This document shows positions 7,057 through 15,421 of a stretch of 64,000 nt of DNA, one piece after another. Below the pieces are notes generated by a model, which did no database searches, was not told the DNA's origin, and was given only the letters and a program-made list of their open reading frames with translations. Made by a program: the position numbers and the translations under genes. Source of the DNA: Fibrobacter sp. UBA7003 (GTDB lineage: Bacteria; Fibrobacterota; Fibrobacteria; Fibrobacterales; Fibrobacteraceae); contig DJXN01000004.1 in assembly GCA_002449765.1 (NCBI GenBank), positions 104,932-168,931 of the forward strand, written 5' to 3'. The stretch's first letter is position 1, and every line of letters starts with the position of its first letter.

Positions 7057-7878
7057 ATGAAAAAATTTTTTCTTTTTGCAATCATTGGCATTCTTGCGGG
7101 AGCGTGCTCAGCACCTAAGGAAGAGTCGAGCGCAGGGACCGACGGCATGTATGAAGATGTCCCTGTTCCTTTTGAAGCAGACGATCCTTCCCTACTGAAT
7201 TTGGCCGTCGCCGTCACCGACAGCTATTTCGTGATTGGAGCACGGCGCGGGTTCCAGCCGAACACCTATTACACCGTTTTGACGGAACTCATCAATCCCT
7301 CATCAGAAGATTATCAAAAGAGAAAACCGGAAGTCCTATACGTTGCCATCCAGAAGGAAGCGGAAGACGACCCCGGCAAAAAGATATGGGCGCTACATTC
7401 CGATTCCAGCAAAGCCTACATCACCGATTCCACCGGAGCGTTCATCGCAATGACCGGCGACGGATTTTCGGGAGAGCGACCTCCGAATTCACTGGAAACT
7501 ATCCGCAACCGGGACTTTCCACACGCAGAAATCAAGCCGTTGTCCCCGTTCAATTTAATCGCCAAGGACCTGGCTATGGTGCGTCAAGCTAGACGGTTCA
7601 ACGATTTTCCCGATAGCGACTGGATTGTCCTGATACTGGAAAGCGGCAACAACAAGCGAATTCTACGCGAACTTCTCCCCCTTATGCGGGCAATCAATAT
7701 TGTCGGTTTCAAGCATATCCAGGTCGGGAGGAATCTCGGCAACCTCGATACCGCAAGAAGCGTCATTGGAACTTTCCGCCTTTACGATTTCGAACCGAAA
7801 CAGCTCCAACAGATATACGACGAGCTTTACCGCCCCCTGAACCTGAAGATGCCGAGACAAGTCCCATCAAAAGACTAG
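7057..7878 (+). CDS. Unrecognised lipoprotein
   Basis: A 273-aa protein with a lipoprotein signal: MKKFFLFAIIGIL then the lipobox LAGAC, lipidated cysteine at 17. The residues after it (SAPKEESSAGTDG) form a flexible tether. The mature domain is mixed alpha/beta in look, with an ordered C-terminal half (ILRELLPLMRAINIVGFKHI and following). I do not recognise the family and see no active-site motif. It is transcribed alone from its own TATCTTTG promoter, between the divergent small transcript and the downstream regulator gene, and has ordinary base composition for the window. Confidence 0.75.
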   Translation: MKKFFLFAIIGILAGACSAPKEESSAGTDGMYEDVPVPFEADDPSLLNLAVAVTDSYFVIGARRGFQPNTYYTVLTELINPSSEDYQKRKPEVLYVAIQKEAEDDPGKKIWALHSDSSKAYITDSTGAFIAMTGDGFSGERPPNSLETIRNRDFPHAEIKPLSPFNLIAKDLAMVRQARRFNDFPDSDWIVLILESGNNKRILRELLPLMRAINIVGFKHIQVGRNLGNLDTARSVIGTFRLYDFEPKQLQQIYDELYRPLNLKMPRQVPSKD

Positions 7879-7910
7879 TTTATCTTTTACACAACGCAAC
7901 AGCCTGTTTC

Positions 7911-7941
7911 TTGCATTTGCGCCAGGCCGTAGGTATATTTG
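7911..7941 (+). promoter_or_regulatory. TTG-N20-TATATTTG promoter of the XRE regulator gene
   Basis: TTG at 7911-7913 and TATATTTG at 7934-7941 fit the -33/-7 layout. Unlike many neighbours this gene has a 27-base leader with a good Shine-Dalgarno AAAGGAG (7957-7963). Confidence 0.55.
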
Positions 7942-7968
7942 ACTCTGTAATCGAACAAAGGAGATTTC

Positions 7969-8421
7969 ATGACGACCCAAGAAATTTTGAAGAACATCCG
8001 CGAAAAGCACAACCTCACGCAAGACCAGATGGCTGAACGCATTCACGTGACCAGGCAGGCCGTTAGCCGCTGGGAAACCGGCGAGACTCAGCCGAACACC
8101 GAAATGCTCAAGGTGCTTTCTCGCGAATTCAACGTTTCCATCAATACGCTGCTCGGCGCGCCGCGTCAGCTCTTTTGCCAGTGTTGCGGCATGCCCCTCG
8201 GCGACGACGCGATGATCAGCCGCGAAGTCGACGGCAACTTCAACGAGGATTACTGCAAGTGGTGCTATGCCGACGGCAAGTTCGCCTACGCCGACAAGAA
8301 TACGCTGCTGGACTTTTTGCTTTCGCACATGCCTAACCCAGAAAACATGCCGGAAGCAGAAAGACGCAAGTTCTTCGACTCGCACCTTTCGCAACTAAAA
8401 CACTGGAAACAGCAGGCCTAA
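7969..8421 (+). CDS. XRE-family regulator with C-terminal zinc ribbon
   Basis: A 150-aa DNA-binding protein. Residues 1-62 are a Cro/C1 helix-turn-helix (LTQDQMAERIHVTRQAVSRW, GETQPNTEML). Residues 67-110 form a short zinc-ribbon domain: CQCCGMPL, then YCKWCYADGKF, four well-placed cysteines, of the type called 'putative zinc ribbon' (PF12674). The C-terminal helix (residues 120-150) may mediate oligomerisation. The combination suggests a small regulator that responds to metal or redox state, but its targets are unknown. It could act on topB, 32 bases downstream, though that gene has its own promoter box. Start fixed by AAAGGAG five bases before the ATG. Confidence 0.85.
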   Translation: MTTQEILKNIREKHNLTQDQMAERIHVTRQAVSRWETGETQPNTEMLKVLSREFNVSINTLLGAPRQLFCQCCGMPLGDDAMISREVDGNFNEDYCKWCYADGKFAYADKNTLLDFLLSHMPNPENMPEAERRKFFDSHLSQLKHWKQQA

Positions 8422-8435
8422 ACGCACATCAATTT

Positions 8436-8443
8436 TATATTTT
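8436..8443 (+). promoter_or_regulatory. TATATTTT -7 box of topB
   Basis: The box ends ten bases before the topB ATG and there is no Shine-Dalgarno sequence. Confidence 0.4.
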
Positions 8444-8453
8444 TTCGGCAACC

Positions 8454-11357
8454 ATGATTCTTCTCGTCGCCGAAAAGCCCTCTGTTGCAAACCAGCACTA
8501 CCGCCCGATGCTCGAGCGGATCGAGGGAGAGAAGTTCACGCAGGGCGACGGATGCCTTATCGGCAAGAACCACTGCATCACCTGGTGCGTGGGCCACCTG
8601 ATTACGCTCGCGCCGCTCGACGCCTACCCCGGTTACGAGGGAGGCTGGCGGCTTTCGAACCTGCCGCTTTTGCCCGAAAAATTCCGCCTGATGGAAATTG
8701 AGAGCACCCGAAAACAGCTCGCGGTGGTGCGCCAGATGATGGAACAGGCCGACGTGCTCGTGAATGGCGCGGATGCCGGCCGCGAAGGAAACCTGATTTT
8801 CGATTTGGTGCTCGACTTTACGCCCGCTTTCAAGCAGAAGACCATCAAGCGCCTGTGGGTGAACAGCTACGTGGCGAAGGATTTGGACAAGGCGTGGAAG
8901 AACCTGGAAGACGCTACGCAGCGCGTAAACCTGAGCTACGCCGCCCGCCTTAGGCAACGTGCCGACTGGATGGTAGGGCTCAACGCGACGCGCGCCTACA
9001 CACTCACGGCGGGCCGCGGGAAGATGATTTCGGTAGGGCGCGTGCAGACGCCGACCTTGAACCTGGTCGTGGAACGCGATGCCCTGGTGGAGCAATTCAA
9101 GGAACTGTACTACTACAGCGTCGTCGGCACATGGAAAGGGTACCAGGCGCAATACGTCAAGCAGGAAACAAAAGAGGATGGAAGATCCCCGACCAAGCCG
9201 GGGATGACAAATGACGGTTTAAAAGTCGCGGTTTTCGAGAAGGAAGCGGAAGCGAACGCGGTCGTGGAGCGCTGCAAGCCGCCCGCACCGGCGACCATCG
9301 CGAAAATCGACACGCAGCAGAAGAAGCAGTTCCCGCAAAAGCCCTTCGACCTCACGGAACTGCAGAAAGAAGGCAACAAACGCTTCAAGTTCAGCGCCCA
9401 GCAGGTATTGGACTGCGCGCAGAACCTCTACGAAAAAAAGCTGCTCACCTACCCGCGTACCGACTCGCAAAACCTGCCCGACACCATGAAGCAGGAGGCC
9501 TACGCGCTCGCCCAGAGGCTCGCCAGCCCCGAACAGAAGGGCGTAATGCGCAGCGAAAGCGAGAATTTCGTCTTCATCAACTCGAGCAAGGTCACCGACC
9601 ACTTCGCCATCATCCCGACCGGCGAAACACCGAACGGGCTACCTGAAATGGAGCAGAAGATTTACGATTTGGCGAAGGAACGCTTTGTGCAGGCATGGCT
9701 CAAGCCGTACGTGTGGAGCGAGATGGACGTCATCCTGAGCGAAGCGTCAGCGGAGTCGAAGGATCCAGACCCGAAATCAAAAAATCTAGACCTGTTTAGA
9801 CTGAAGCTGAAGCGGAACGAGGATTTGGGATTCCGCGCGCTGGTAAAAGAGACGAAAGACGAGAGACGAAAGACGAAAGGAAAGAAGGGCGATGCCGGCG
9901 CGGAGGCCGGAAAAGCTGACGGAGGCGCCGAGGGCAAGGGCGACAGCGACGAAATCACGAACCTGGTCGAAGCCTTCCCGGAATGGAACGTGGGCGACAC
10001 CTCCCCCTTCGACAGCGTAGAACTGCAGAAGAAAAAGAAGAGCAAGCCCAAGTACTACACCGAGGCAACCCTCCTTGCCGCGATGAAGACTGCGGGAAAG
10101 CAAATCGAGAACGAGGAACTCGCCGAGGCCATGAAGGACCGCGGGCTCGGAACGCCGGCCACGCAGGCGGGCATCATCGAGACGCTCAAGAAGCGCGGGT
10201 TCATCGAGGCGCAGAAAAATTACCTGGTGAGTACCGCCCGAGGCCGCGAAGTCATCGCGCTCATGGACGAGAAGGTGAAATCGCCCGAGATGACGGGTGA
10301 ATGGGAGTACAAGCTCTCCCAGGTCGAGAAAGGGCAGCTCACGCCCGTGGAATTCCGCGACGGCATCGTGAAGTACGTGAAGCAGCTCTTTGCAGACTTG
10401 CATGCCCGCTATGCCTGCCAGTTCGAGCGCGAGGCCGCGACCGAAAAGCTGAACTGCCCCAAGTGCGGCGGAGCGCTCGACACCGCCCCGTGGGGCTACG
10501 TGTGCCCCAATGCAGAATGCGGCTTCAGGTTCGGGCACACCGTGGCAGGCAAGATGCTCGCCCATTCCGAAGTCAAGGCGCTCCTCGCCGGCGAAACCGT
10601 CGGCCCGCTTTCCGGATTCAAGAGCAAGAAGGGCAGCGAATTCTCGGCAAAGCTCACGCTCGACAAAGACTTCAATATCAATTTCGCCTTCGAAAGCGAC
10701 GGCAAGTTCCACGGGCAAAAGACGGATTACAAGTGCCCGCTGTGCGGAAACCCGCTCGAAGAGAACAAGAACGCGATATTCTGCACGGGAACTACACAAT
10801 CCAAAGATCCCCGGCCGGAGCCGGGGATGACAAATGGAAAAGAGCCGGGGATGACAAACGACTGCAACTTCACGCTTTTCAAAACCATCGCAGGCCATAC
10901 GCTTACCGCAAAGGAAATCGCGGCACTGTTCGGGAGCGGGCACACGCCGCTCATTCAAGGATTCAAGAGCAAGAAGGGCTCCGAATTCGCGGCCGCCCTC
11001 AAGTGGGGCGAAGGCGCCGACAAGGGCCGCGCCGTGTTCGAGTTCCAGCACAGGGACCTCCCCTGCCCCGTCTGCGGCGACAGCCTGCGCTTCCGCGGCA
11101 GCACTTCCCAGCAAAGCGGCCCGCAAGGCACAACCGAAAGCGGCGCCTACGTGTGCCCGCAATGTGGCTACGGCATCCCGCAGGTGTTCTACCAGCGCAA
11201 ATTCAGCGACGAAGAAGTCGAAGGCCTACTCAAAAACAAGTTCACGCCCGTCCTCGAGCCGTTCAAGAAGAACGAGACCACCTTCCGCGCTGCACTCGAA
11301 CTCCGCGATGGCGGCAAGCTCGCATTCAACAAATTAACCGTCGAAGTCATCAAATAA
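8454..11357 (+). CDS. topB: DNA topoisomerase III (type IA)
   Basis: A 967-aa type IA topoisomerase that relaxes and decatenates DNA through a 5'-phosphotyrosine link. The TOPRIM domain opens the protein (LLVAEKPSVA; GADAGREGNLI as the acidic motif). The catalytic tyrosine is in LTYPRTDSQ near residue 340. The C-terminal third has zinc-ribbon and topoisomerase C-terminal repeats: CPKCGG, CPLCGN, CPVCGD, CPQCG, and two GFKSKKGSEF segments. The frame contains four stretches that look like intergenic repeats translated: residues about 243-252, 426-438, 466-476 and 783-800. The last falls between the two cysteines of one zinc knuckle (FCTG ... NDCNF). The frame is intact throughout, so the protein probably still folds. 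Confidence 0.93.
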   Translation: MILLVAEKPSVANQHYRPMLERIEGEKFTQGDGCLIGKNHCITWCVGHLITLAPLDAYPGYEGGWRLSNLPLLPEKFRLMEIESTRKQLAVVRQMMEQADVLVNGADAGREGNLIFDLVLDFTPAFKQKTIKRLWVNSYVAKDLDKAWKNLEDATQRVNLSYAARLRQRADWMVGLNATRAYTLTAGRGKMISVGRVQTPTLNLVVERDALVEQFKELYYYSVVGTWKGYQAQYVKQETKEDGRSPTKPGMTNDGLKVAVFEKEAEANAVVERCKPPAPATIAKIDTQQKKQFPQKPFDLTELQKEGNKRFKFSAQQVLDCAQNLYEKKLLTYPRTDSQNLPDTMKQEAYALAQRLASPEQKGVMRSESENFVFINSSKVTDHFAIIPTGETPNGLPEMEQKIYDLAKERFVQAWLKPYVWSEMDVILSEASAESKDPDPKSKNLDLFRLKLKRNEDLGFRALVKETKDERRKTKGKKGDAGAEAGKADGGAEGKGDSDEITNLVEAFPEWNVGDTSPFDSVELQKKKKSKPKYYTEATLLAAMKTAGKQIENEELAEAMKDRGLGTPATQAGIIETLKKRGFIEAQKNYLVSTARGREVIALMDEKVKSPEMTGEWEYKLSQVEKGQLTPVEFRDGIVKYVKQLFADLHARYACQFEREAATEKLNCPKCGGALDTAPWGYVCPNAECGFRFGHTVAGKMLAHSEVKALLAGETVGPLSGFKSKKGSEFSAKLTLDKDFNINFAFESDGKFHGQKTDYKCPLCGNPLEENKNAIFCTGTTQSKDPRPEPGMTNGKEPGMTNDCNFTLFKTIAGHTLTAKEIAALFGSGHTPLIQGFKSKKGSEFAAALKWGEGADKGRAVFEFQHRDLPCPVCGDSLRFRGSTSQQSGPQGTTESGAYVCPQCGYGIPQVFYQRKFSDEEVEGLLKNKFTPVLEPFKKNETTFRAALELRDGGKLAFNKLTVEVIK
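9181..9209. repeat. GATCCCCG..CGGGGATGACA palindromic repeat inside topB
   Basis: ATCCCCG (9185-9191) and CGGGGAT (9199-9205) form a hairpin. This is the repeat also found at 10805, 27445, 30884, 32250 and 60421. Here it is read in frame as GRSPTKPGMTN. Confidence 0.75.
9729..9766. repeat. GTCATCCTGAGC..GGATCC-type repeat inside topB
   Basis: The segment GTCATCCTGAGCGAAGCG ... GGAGTCGAAGGATCC is a kind of repeat that is normally intergenic in many bacteria. Here it is translated as VILSEASAESKDP. A more diverged relative lies at 30979. Confidence 0.6.
9849..9880. repeat. GACGAAAGACGAGA-type simple repeat inside topB
   Basis: A tandem of GACGAAA/GACGAGA units is read in frame as ETKDERRKTKGK. 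It leads into a low-complexity linker (GDAGAEAGKADGGAEGKG), placed between conserved topoisomerase domains. Confidence 0.5.
10805..10856. repeat. GATCCCCGG..CCGGGGATGACA repeat inside topB with duplicated right half
   Basis: ATCCCCGG (10807-10814) pairs with CCGGGGAT (10821-10828); GCCGGGGATGACAAA recurs at 10844. The translation repeats PGMTN twice. It splits a zinc knuckle of topoisomerase III. Confidence 0.75.
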
Positions 11358-11411
11358 GCCCCTCTTGCCGGCCTTAAAAAGCATTTACACCCGTTTCAGC
11401 CATATTTATTC

Positions 11412-11419
11412 TATATTTG
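11412..11419 (+). promoter_or_regulatory. TATATTTG -7 box of the yihY-like gene
   Basis: A perfect TAnnTTTG ends seven bases before the ATG at 11427, and no Shine-Dalgarno sequence is present. Confidence 0.5.
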
Positions 11420-11426
11420 GACTCGT

Positions 11427-12437
11427 ATGCCCAATTGGTGGAAGAATTTCTCCTGGGAATGGCTTTTCGACTCCATTGCCGAAAGGTCACCTTCGTTTGT
11501 GAAGGTCATTGTCGTTACGGGAAAATCATTCCTGTACTATCACGGAATGACCCGAGCGGCAAGTCTTACCTACACCACTCTCGTGGCGGTTGTCCCGCTT
11601 CTCATTTTGCTCACCTCAATAACGCTCGCGGTGGGGTTTGGCGGGTTCATGTCCGACTACCTGCCCATCATCATCGATGTTCTTAACCTGGACTGGCCTA
11701 CCGAACAAATCATCGACATCGTGCAAAACGCCGAGCACATTCCTATCGGCAAACTCGGATTCATCGGTGCCCTTGGCCTTTTCGTCACCTTCATTCTCGC
11801 TTTCGGCAGTTTGGAAACAAACTTCAATGTCGTATGGGAAGTCAAGACCTCGAGAACGCTGTTTAGGCAGATCCAGGTCTACACGCCCTTCCTGCTCATA
11901 TTCGCCGGTTTCATCGGAATGTTCGCAGGATTCGTGAACCATGTGCAAGACGTCCTCACCATGATAGTCGTCGACGGCTTCCACTTCTCGCCGGAACTGC
12001 TCAAGGTCCTCATTACCGCATTCTGGTATATCGCGTTTCATTTTGCGGCAATGCTCCTCATTTTCCTGATGCTCTACGCGCTCCCGGCCAGAAGCCTCAG
12101 ACAAAGGGAAACCGGAGTCAAGCCGCCCTATCGCAAAAGCAAGCTCTTCGCCGTTTCGCTCATGGCAACCATCATTGCATGGATCGCCATCAACATTTAC
12201 GTGAAGATTCTCATGCTCATCCAGACAGCGATGGTAACACGCATGTCCATTTTCTACGGCTCTCTCGCCTTTATCCCGTTGGTGCTGTTCCTCTTTTTCG
12301 GAGTCTGGTCCATTATCCTATGCGGCAACAGCCTCGTGTGGACCATCTGCTACTGGCCGGAATCTTCACAAAAGAAGTGGAACTGGACCGCAACCCTGGA
12401 GGATGTCCACAATGCAAAGTCAGACCAAGAAAAATAG
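11427..12437 (+). CDS. YihY/BrkB-family inner-membrane protein
   Basis: A 336-aa polytopic membrane protein with about six hydrophobic segments (for example SLTYTTLVAVVPLLILLTSI, and the segments near residues 110, 150, 195, 235 and 270). The family hallmark is the stretch from MTRAASLTYTTLVAVVP, equivalent to 'aaaLaY..l.al.P' in YihY. The family was once called ribonuclease BN in error; the true function is uncertain, possibly transport. It shares a transcript with the next gene, whose start lies inside its last codons. The C-terminal tail (after residue 315) is hydrophilic and cytoplasmic. Confidence 0.88.
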   Translation: MPNWWKNFSWEWLFDSIAERSPSFVKVIVVTGKSFLYYHGMTRAASLTYTTLVAVVPLLILLTSITLAVGFGGFMSDYLPIIIDVLNLDWPTEQIIDIVQNAEHIPIGKLGFIGALGLFVTFILAFGSLETNFNVVWEVKTSRTLFRQIQVYTPFLLIFAGFIGMFAGFVNHVQDVLTMIVVDGFHFSPELLKVLITAFWYIAFHFAAMLLIFLMLYALPARSLRQRETGVKPPYRKSKLFAVSLMATIIAWIAINIYVKILMLIQTAMVTRMSIFYGSLAFIPLVLFLFFGVWSIILCGNSLVWTICYWPESSQKKWNWTATLEDVHNAKSDQEK

Positions 12438-13038
12438 GCTTTCCACGAAGGCCATCGCCATTTGCCTTCTGCTTTTCTTCTGCGTCGGCTCGAGCTACGC
12501 CGAACTGGCAGGCATGGGCGACACGCCCGTCACCGAGGAAAAATCCGAAGGCGGACTCAAGGCCCTTATCGGAGTAAGCGGCGGCAACGTGCTTGTGGCC
12601 GACGACGGAGCCATCTTCGCAAATCTCCGCATCGGTCTCGACATTGCGCCCATCTTCTCGACGGGCATGTGGGTCGACAGGCTCCTAAGCGATGTCCACA
12701 ACCACAATGTCAAAGAAAAGCAGATGATCAAGTACATGTCGTTCGGCGGCTTCATCGAGCTTTTCCCGCTCCGATTCGACAAGATTGCAATTTCTGTCCC
12801 CATCAACGTGGGCGGCGGAGCCCTCTACGTGATGGAACCCGACGATGAAGCTTTCGAATCCGAAGACTACTTCTTCACGGCGGATATTTCGGCCCACTTC
12901 AACTACCGCATCACCAAGATGCTCGAAATTTCCATCGGCGGCGGATACCGCATGTTCGCAGGAATCGAAACGAACAACCTCGACAACATGGACCTCTGCA
13001 CCCCGTTCGGCGAACTGCGATTCACGGTAAGGGAATAA
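12412..13038 (+). CDS. Outer-membrane beta-barrel-like protein
   Basis: A 208-aa protein with an N-terminal signal peptide (AIAICLLLFFCVGSSYA, cleavage before ELAG) and a mature part of alternating hydrophobic and polar residues with many glycines (IGVSGGNVLV, ISVPINVGGGALYV, EISIGGGYRMFAG), ending GELRFTVRE. This suggests a small eight- to ten-strand barrel, though the last residue is not phenylalanine. I choose the ATG at 12412 because GGAGG (12398-12402) lies nine bases before it; an ATG at 12403 would touch the ribosome site. It overlaps the end of the yihY-like gene by 26 bases, so the two are translationally coupled. The uvrA-like gene follows after ten bases. Confidence 0.75.
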   Translation: MQSQTKKNRLSTKAIAICLLLFFCVGSSYAELAGMGDTPVTEEKSEGGLKALIGVSGGNVLVADDGAIFANLRIGLDIAPIFSTGMWVDRLLSDVHNHNVKEKQMIKYMSFGGFIELFPLRFDKIAISVPINVGGGALYVMEPDDEAFESEDYFFTADISAHFNYRITKMLEISIGGGYRMFAGIETNNLDNMDLCTPFGELRFTVRE

Positions 13039-13048
13039 GCTCTATTCC

Positions 13049-15412
13049 ATGCCCGAATTTATTTCGATACGTGGCTGCAGACTGCACAATCTAAAAAATG
13101 TGGACGCCCAATTTCCATTGGGCAAGATTACCGTTGTCTGCGGTCCTTCGGGTTGCGGAAAATCGACACTCGTTCTCGACACCCTGCATGGAGAATCCAA
13201 GCGTCGCTATCTCGAGACTCTATCGCCTTTTGCCGCTGAACTTCTGGGCGGGAGGCGCATTATCCCCCTCGACAGTGCCGACGGCCTGCCAGCAAGTCTT
13301 GCCGTAGGACCAAGCCACGGGGAAGCCCCAGCCAAGGCATACGCGTTGAGCATCTCGGAATGCGACAACACCTTGCGGGCGCTTTTTGCCGCCTACGCAA
13401 GGCCCGCCTGCCCCGTATGCGGGAAACCCATGGAAAGCCAGAGTCGCGAGAACATCATCCGAGAAATCGCAGGATTACCGCAGGGGACCAAGCTGCAATT
13501 TTTGGCGAAAGTCGAATCCGCCTCCAACCTCGACAAGCTCTCGGCAGTATTCCTGGCCCAGGGCTTTACGCGAGCCATGGCCGATGGAGTCAGCTACTCG
13601 CTAGCCGACCTGACCGACAGCGAACGCAGGATTGTTCCCGAAGAATTTTTCATTGTCGTGGACCGCGTGATTGTTCGCGAAAACACCCGCACCCGCATCG
13701 CCGAAGCTGTAGACGGCGCACTGAAACTCACCCACGGCGGAATCACGCTTGACATCGATGGGACCCGCAAGGTTTACAGCACCGTGCCACGCTGCCCGGA
13801 CCACGGAGAGCAGCTTTCAAGGCCACTTGCCGCAGAAGACCTCTCGCCCTACACCCGCGAGAGCGTTTGTCCTGAATGTGCAGGGACCGGCATCATCGAA
13901 TCAGAAAACGGCGACGAGGGTTCCGAATGTCCTCGCTGCAAGGGACTCCGGCTGAACGGGAGCATCCTAAGCGCAACCGTCGAGGGCCAGGGAGATGGCG
14001 CTCCCAGCAAGAGTCCAACCACCTGGAAAAACGTTCTGGACACGCCGTTCGCAAAGCTCGAAAGCCTGCTGCACACCCTTTTCGACAAGCGCCTTACAGC
14101 AAAACAGCTTCCCGCATTCAACACTCTCGTCGACCGCATCCGAGCCATCAACGAACTGGGAATCGGCTACCTGACGGGAGGACGGAGCGCCACGACCCTT
14201 TCAGGGGGTGAAATCCAGCGCCTAAGGCTATCGAGCCTTTCCACCGGACTCCTGAACAACCTGCTCATCGTCCTTGACGAGCCCGCAAGCGGACTGCATG
14301 AGTGCGATGTCGACGCCCTCTGGAAAGTCCTCAAGAAGGTCCAATCCCGCGGAAACACCCTCGTGCTTATCGAGCACAATCCAGGCATCATCAGGCGTGC
14401 AGACTGGATTATCGAAATGGGACCCGGAGCGGGAGAAAAGGGCGGAGAAATCCTATTCCAGGGAAAAGCGAAAGAGGTGCTGCAGAACCCCAATTCGCCC
14501 ACCGGCAACTGGTTAAGAGAACTCGGAATTCGGAAGCAGGCAAGCACAAGGGTCAAGCCCTCAAAGACGAACGCCATCGCAATCGAGAATTTCGCCATGT
14601 TCGACATGAAGCCTGTTTCGGCGTGGTTCCCGGTGCAAAAATTCAGCGTCATCACAGGCCAGAGCGGCAGCGGAAAGTCGACCCTTCTCTTCCGTAACCT
14701 CGCCTACCGCGGAACCCGAGGAGAATTCAGTCCTCTCGGCATCCAGGCGCTATCCATCCTATCGACAGGCGATTTCCACGGCAACCGCCGGAGCACCGTA
14801 GCCTCCGCAATCAACCTGAACATGATTCTTCGCGAACTGTTCGCGAAGCTTCCCGAAAGCAAAGTCCGGGGCTACACCGCATCCAAATTTGCGACCCATG
14901 CCCCCGGCGGCCGCTGCGAAAACTGCAAGGGCGAGGGAGTCATCCTCGACCCCGCAGGCTACGAAGAGTCCGAATGTCCTGTCTGCCTCGGCAAACGCTT
15001 TAAAGACGAAATCCTGGAAGTCCGGTTCAAGTCGCTCTCCATCGCCGACATCTACGATTTGGAAGTCGGCAGTGCATACAAGCTATTTTCCAACCTCAAG
15101 CCGTTTGCAGACAAACTCAAGCCACTCGTGGATACCGGGCTCGAATACCTGAAGCTTGGGCAAACGACAGCACACCTGTCCGGTGGCGAGCGCGCAAGGT
15201 TGCGACTGTCTATCGCGCTTGCACGCGCGAAGGCCCCCAACACGCTATTCCTCTTCGACGAACCCGCGCGAGGGCTCCATCAAAAGGATATCCAGCATCT
15301 GCTAAAACTCATCCACGGGCTTACCGATGCCGGCCACACCGTCATTGCAATCGAACACGCCCAGGATTTTGTGAACGCAGCAGACTACGTACTCGAACTC
15401 AGCCGAAAATAG
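13049..15412 (+). CDS. UvrA paralogue, short form
   Basis: A 787-aa tandem ABC ATPase of the UvrA family, about 150 residues shorter than ordinary UvrA (about 940). Both nucleotide sites are intact: Walker A GPSGCGKST and GQSGSGKST; signatures LSGGEIQRLRL and LSGGERARLRL; Walker B LIVLDEPASGLHE and LFLFDEPARGLHQ. Zinc-finger cysteines are present (CPECAGTG, CPRCKG; CENCKGEG, CPVCLG). The length deficit is mainly in the first half, where the UvrB-binding and insertion domains of UvrA lie. It may be a specialised UvrA2/DrrA-like paralogue linked to damage or drug tolerance instead of the main excinuclease. It starts ten bases after the barrel gene. Confidence 0.82.
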   Translation: MPEFISIRGCRLHNLKNVDAQFPLGKITVVCGPSGCGKSTLVLDTLHGESKRRYLETLSPFAAELLGGRRIIPLDSADGLPASLAVGPSHGEAPAKAYALSISECDNTLRALFAAYARPACPVCGKPMESQSRENIIREIAGLPQGTKLQFLAKVESASNLDKLSAVFLAQGFTRAMADGVSYSLADLTDSERRIVPEEFFIVVDRVIVRENTRTRIAEAVDGALKLTHGGITLDIDGTRKVYSTVPRCPDHGEQLSRPLAAEDLSPYTRESVCPECAGTGIIESENGDEGSECPRCKGLRLNGSILSATVEGQGDGAPSKSPTTWKNVLDTPFAKLESLLHTLFDKRLTAKQLPAFNTLVDRIRAINELGIGYLTGGRSATTLSGGEIQRLRLSSLSTGLLNNLLIVLDEPASGLHECDVDALWKVLKKVQSRGNTLVLIEHNPGIIRRADWIIEMGPGAGEKGGEILFQGKAKEVLQNPNSPTGNWLRELGIRKQASTRVKPSKTNAIAIENFAMFDMKPVSAWFPVQKFSVITGQSGSGKSTLLFRNLAYRGTRGEFSPLGIQALSILSTGDFHGNRRSTVASAINLNMILRELFAKLPESKVRGYTASKFATHAPGGRCENCKGEGVILDPAGYEESECPVCLGKRFKDEILEVRFKSLSIADIYDLEVGSAYKLFSNLKPFADKLKPLVDTGLEYLKLGQTTAHLSGGERARLRLSIALARAKAPNTLFLFDEPARGLHQKDIQHLLKLIHGLTDAGHTVIAIEHAQDFVNAADYVLELSRK

Positions 15413-15421
15413 CCGTTATTC

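Noticed and set aside
6722-7081. N-terminal extension of the SDR protein
   Set aside because: The frame is open by chance across a terminator and promoter; the family starts at MIDVKGKW.
8454-11357. Frameshift or assembly error as explanation of the odd peptides in topB
   Set aside because: The frame is continuous and conserved topoisomerase motifs stand on both sides of every repeat-like segment.
11384-11391. TTTACACC words at 11384 and 17929, as in the 6806 inverted repeat, as a regulator's sites
   Set aside because: Only half sites, one within a coding end; too few to support a regulon.
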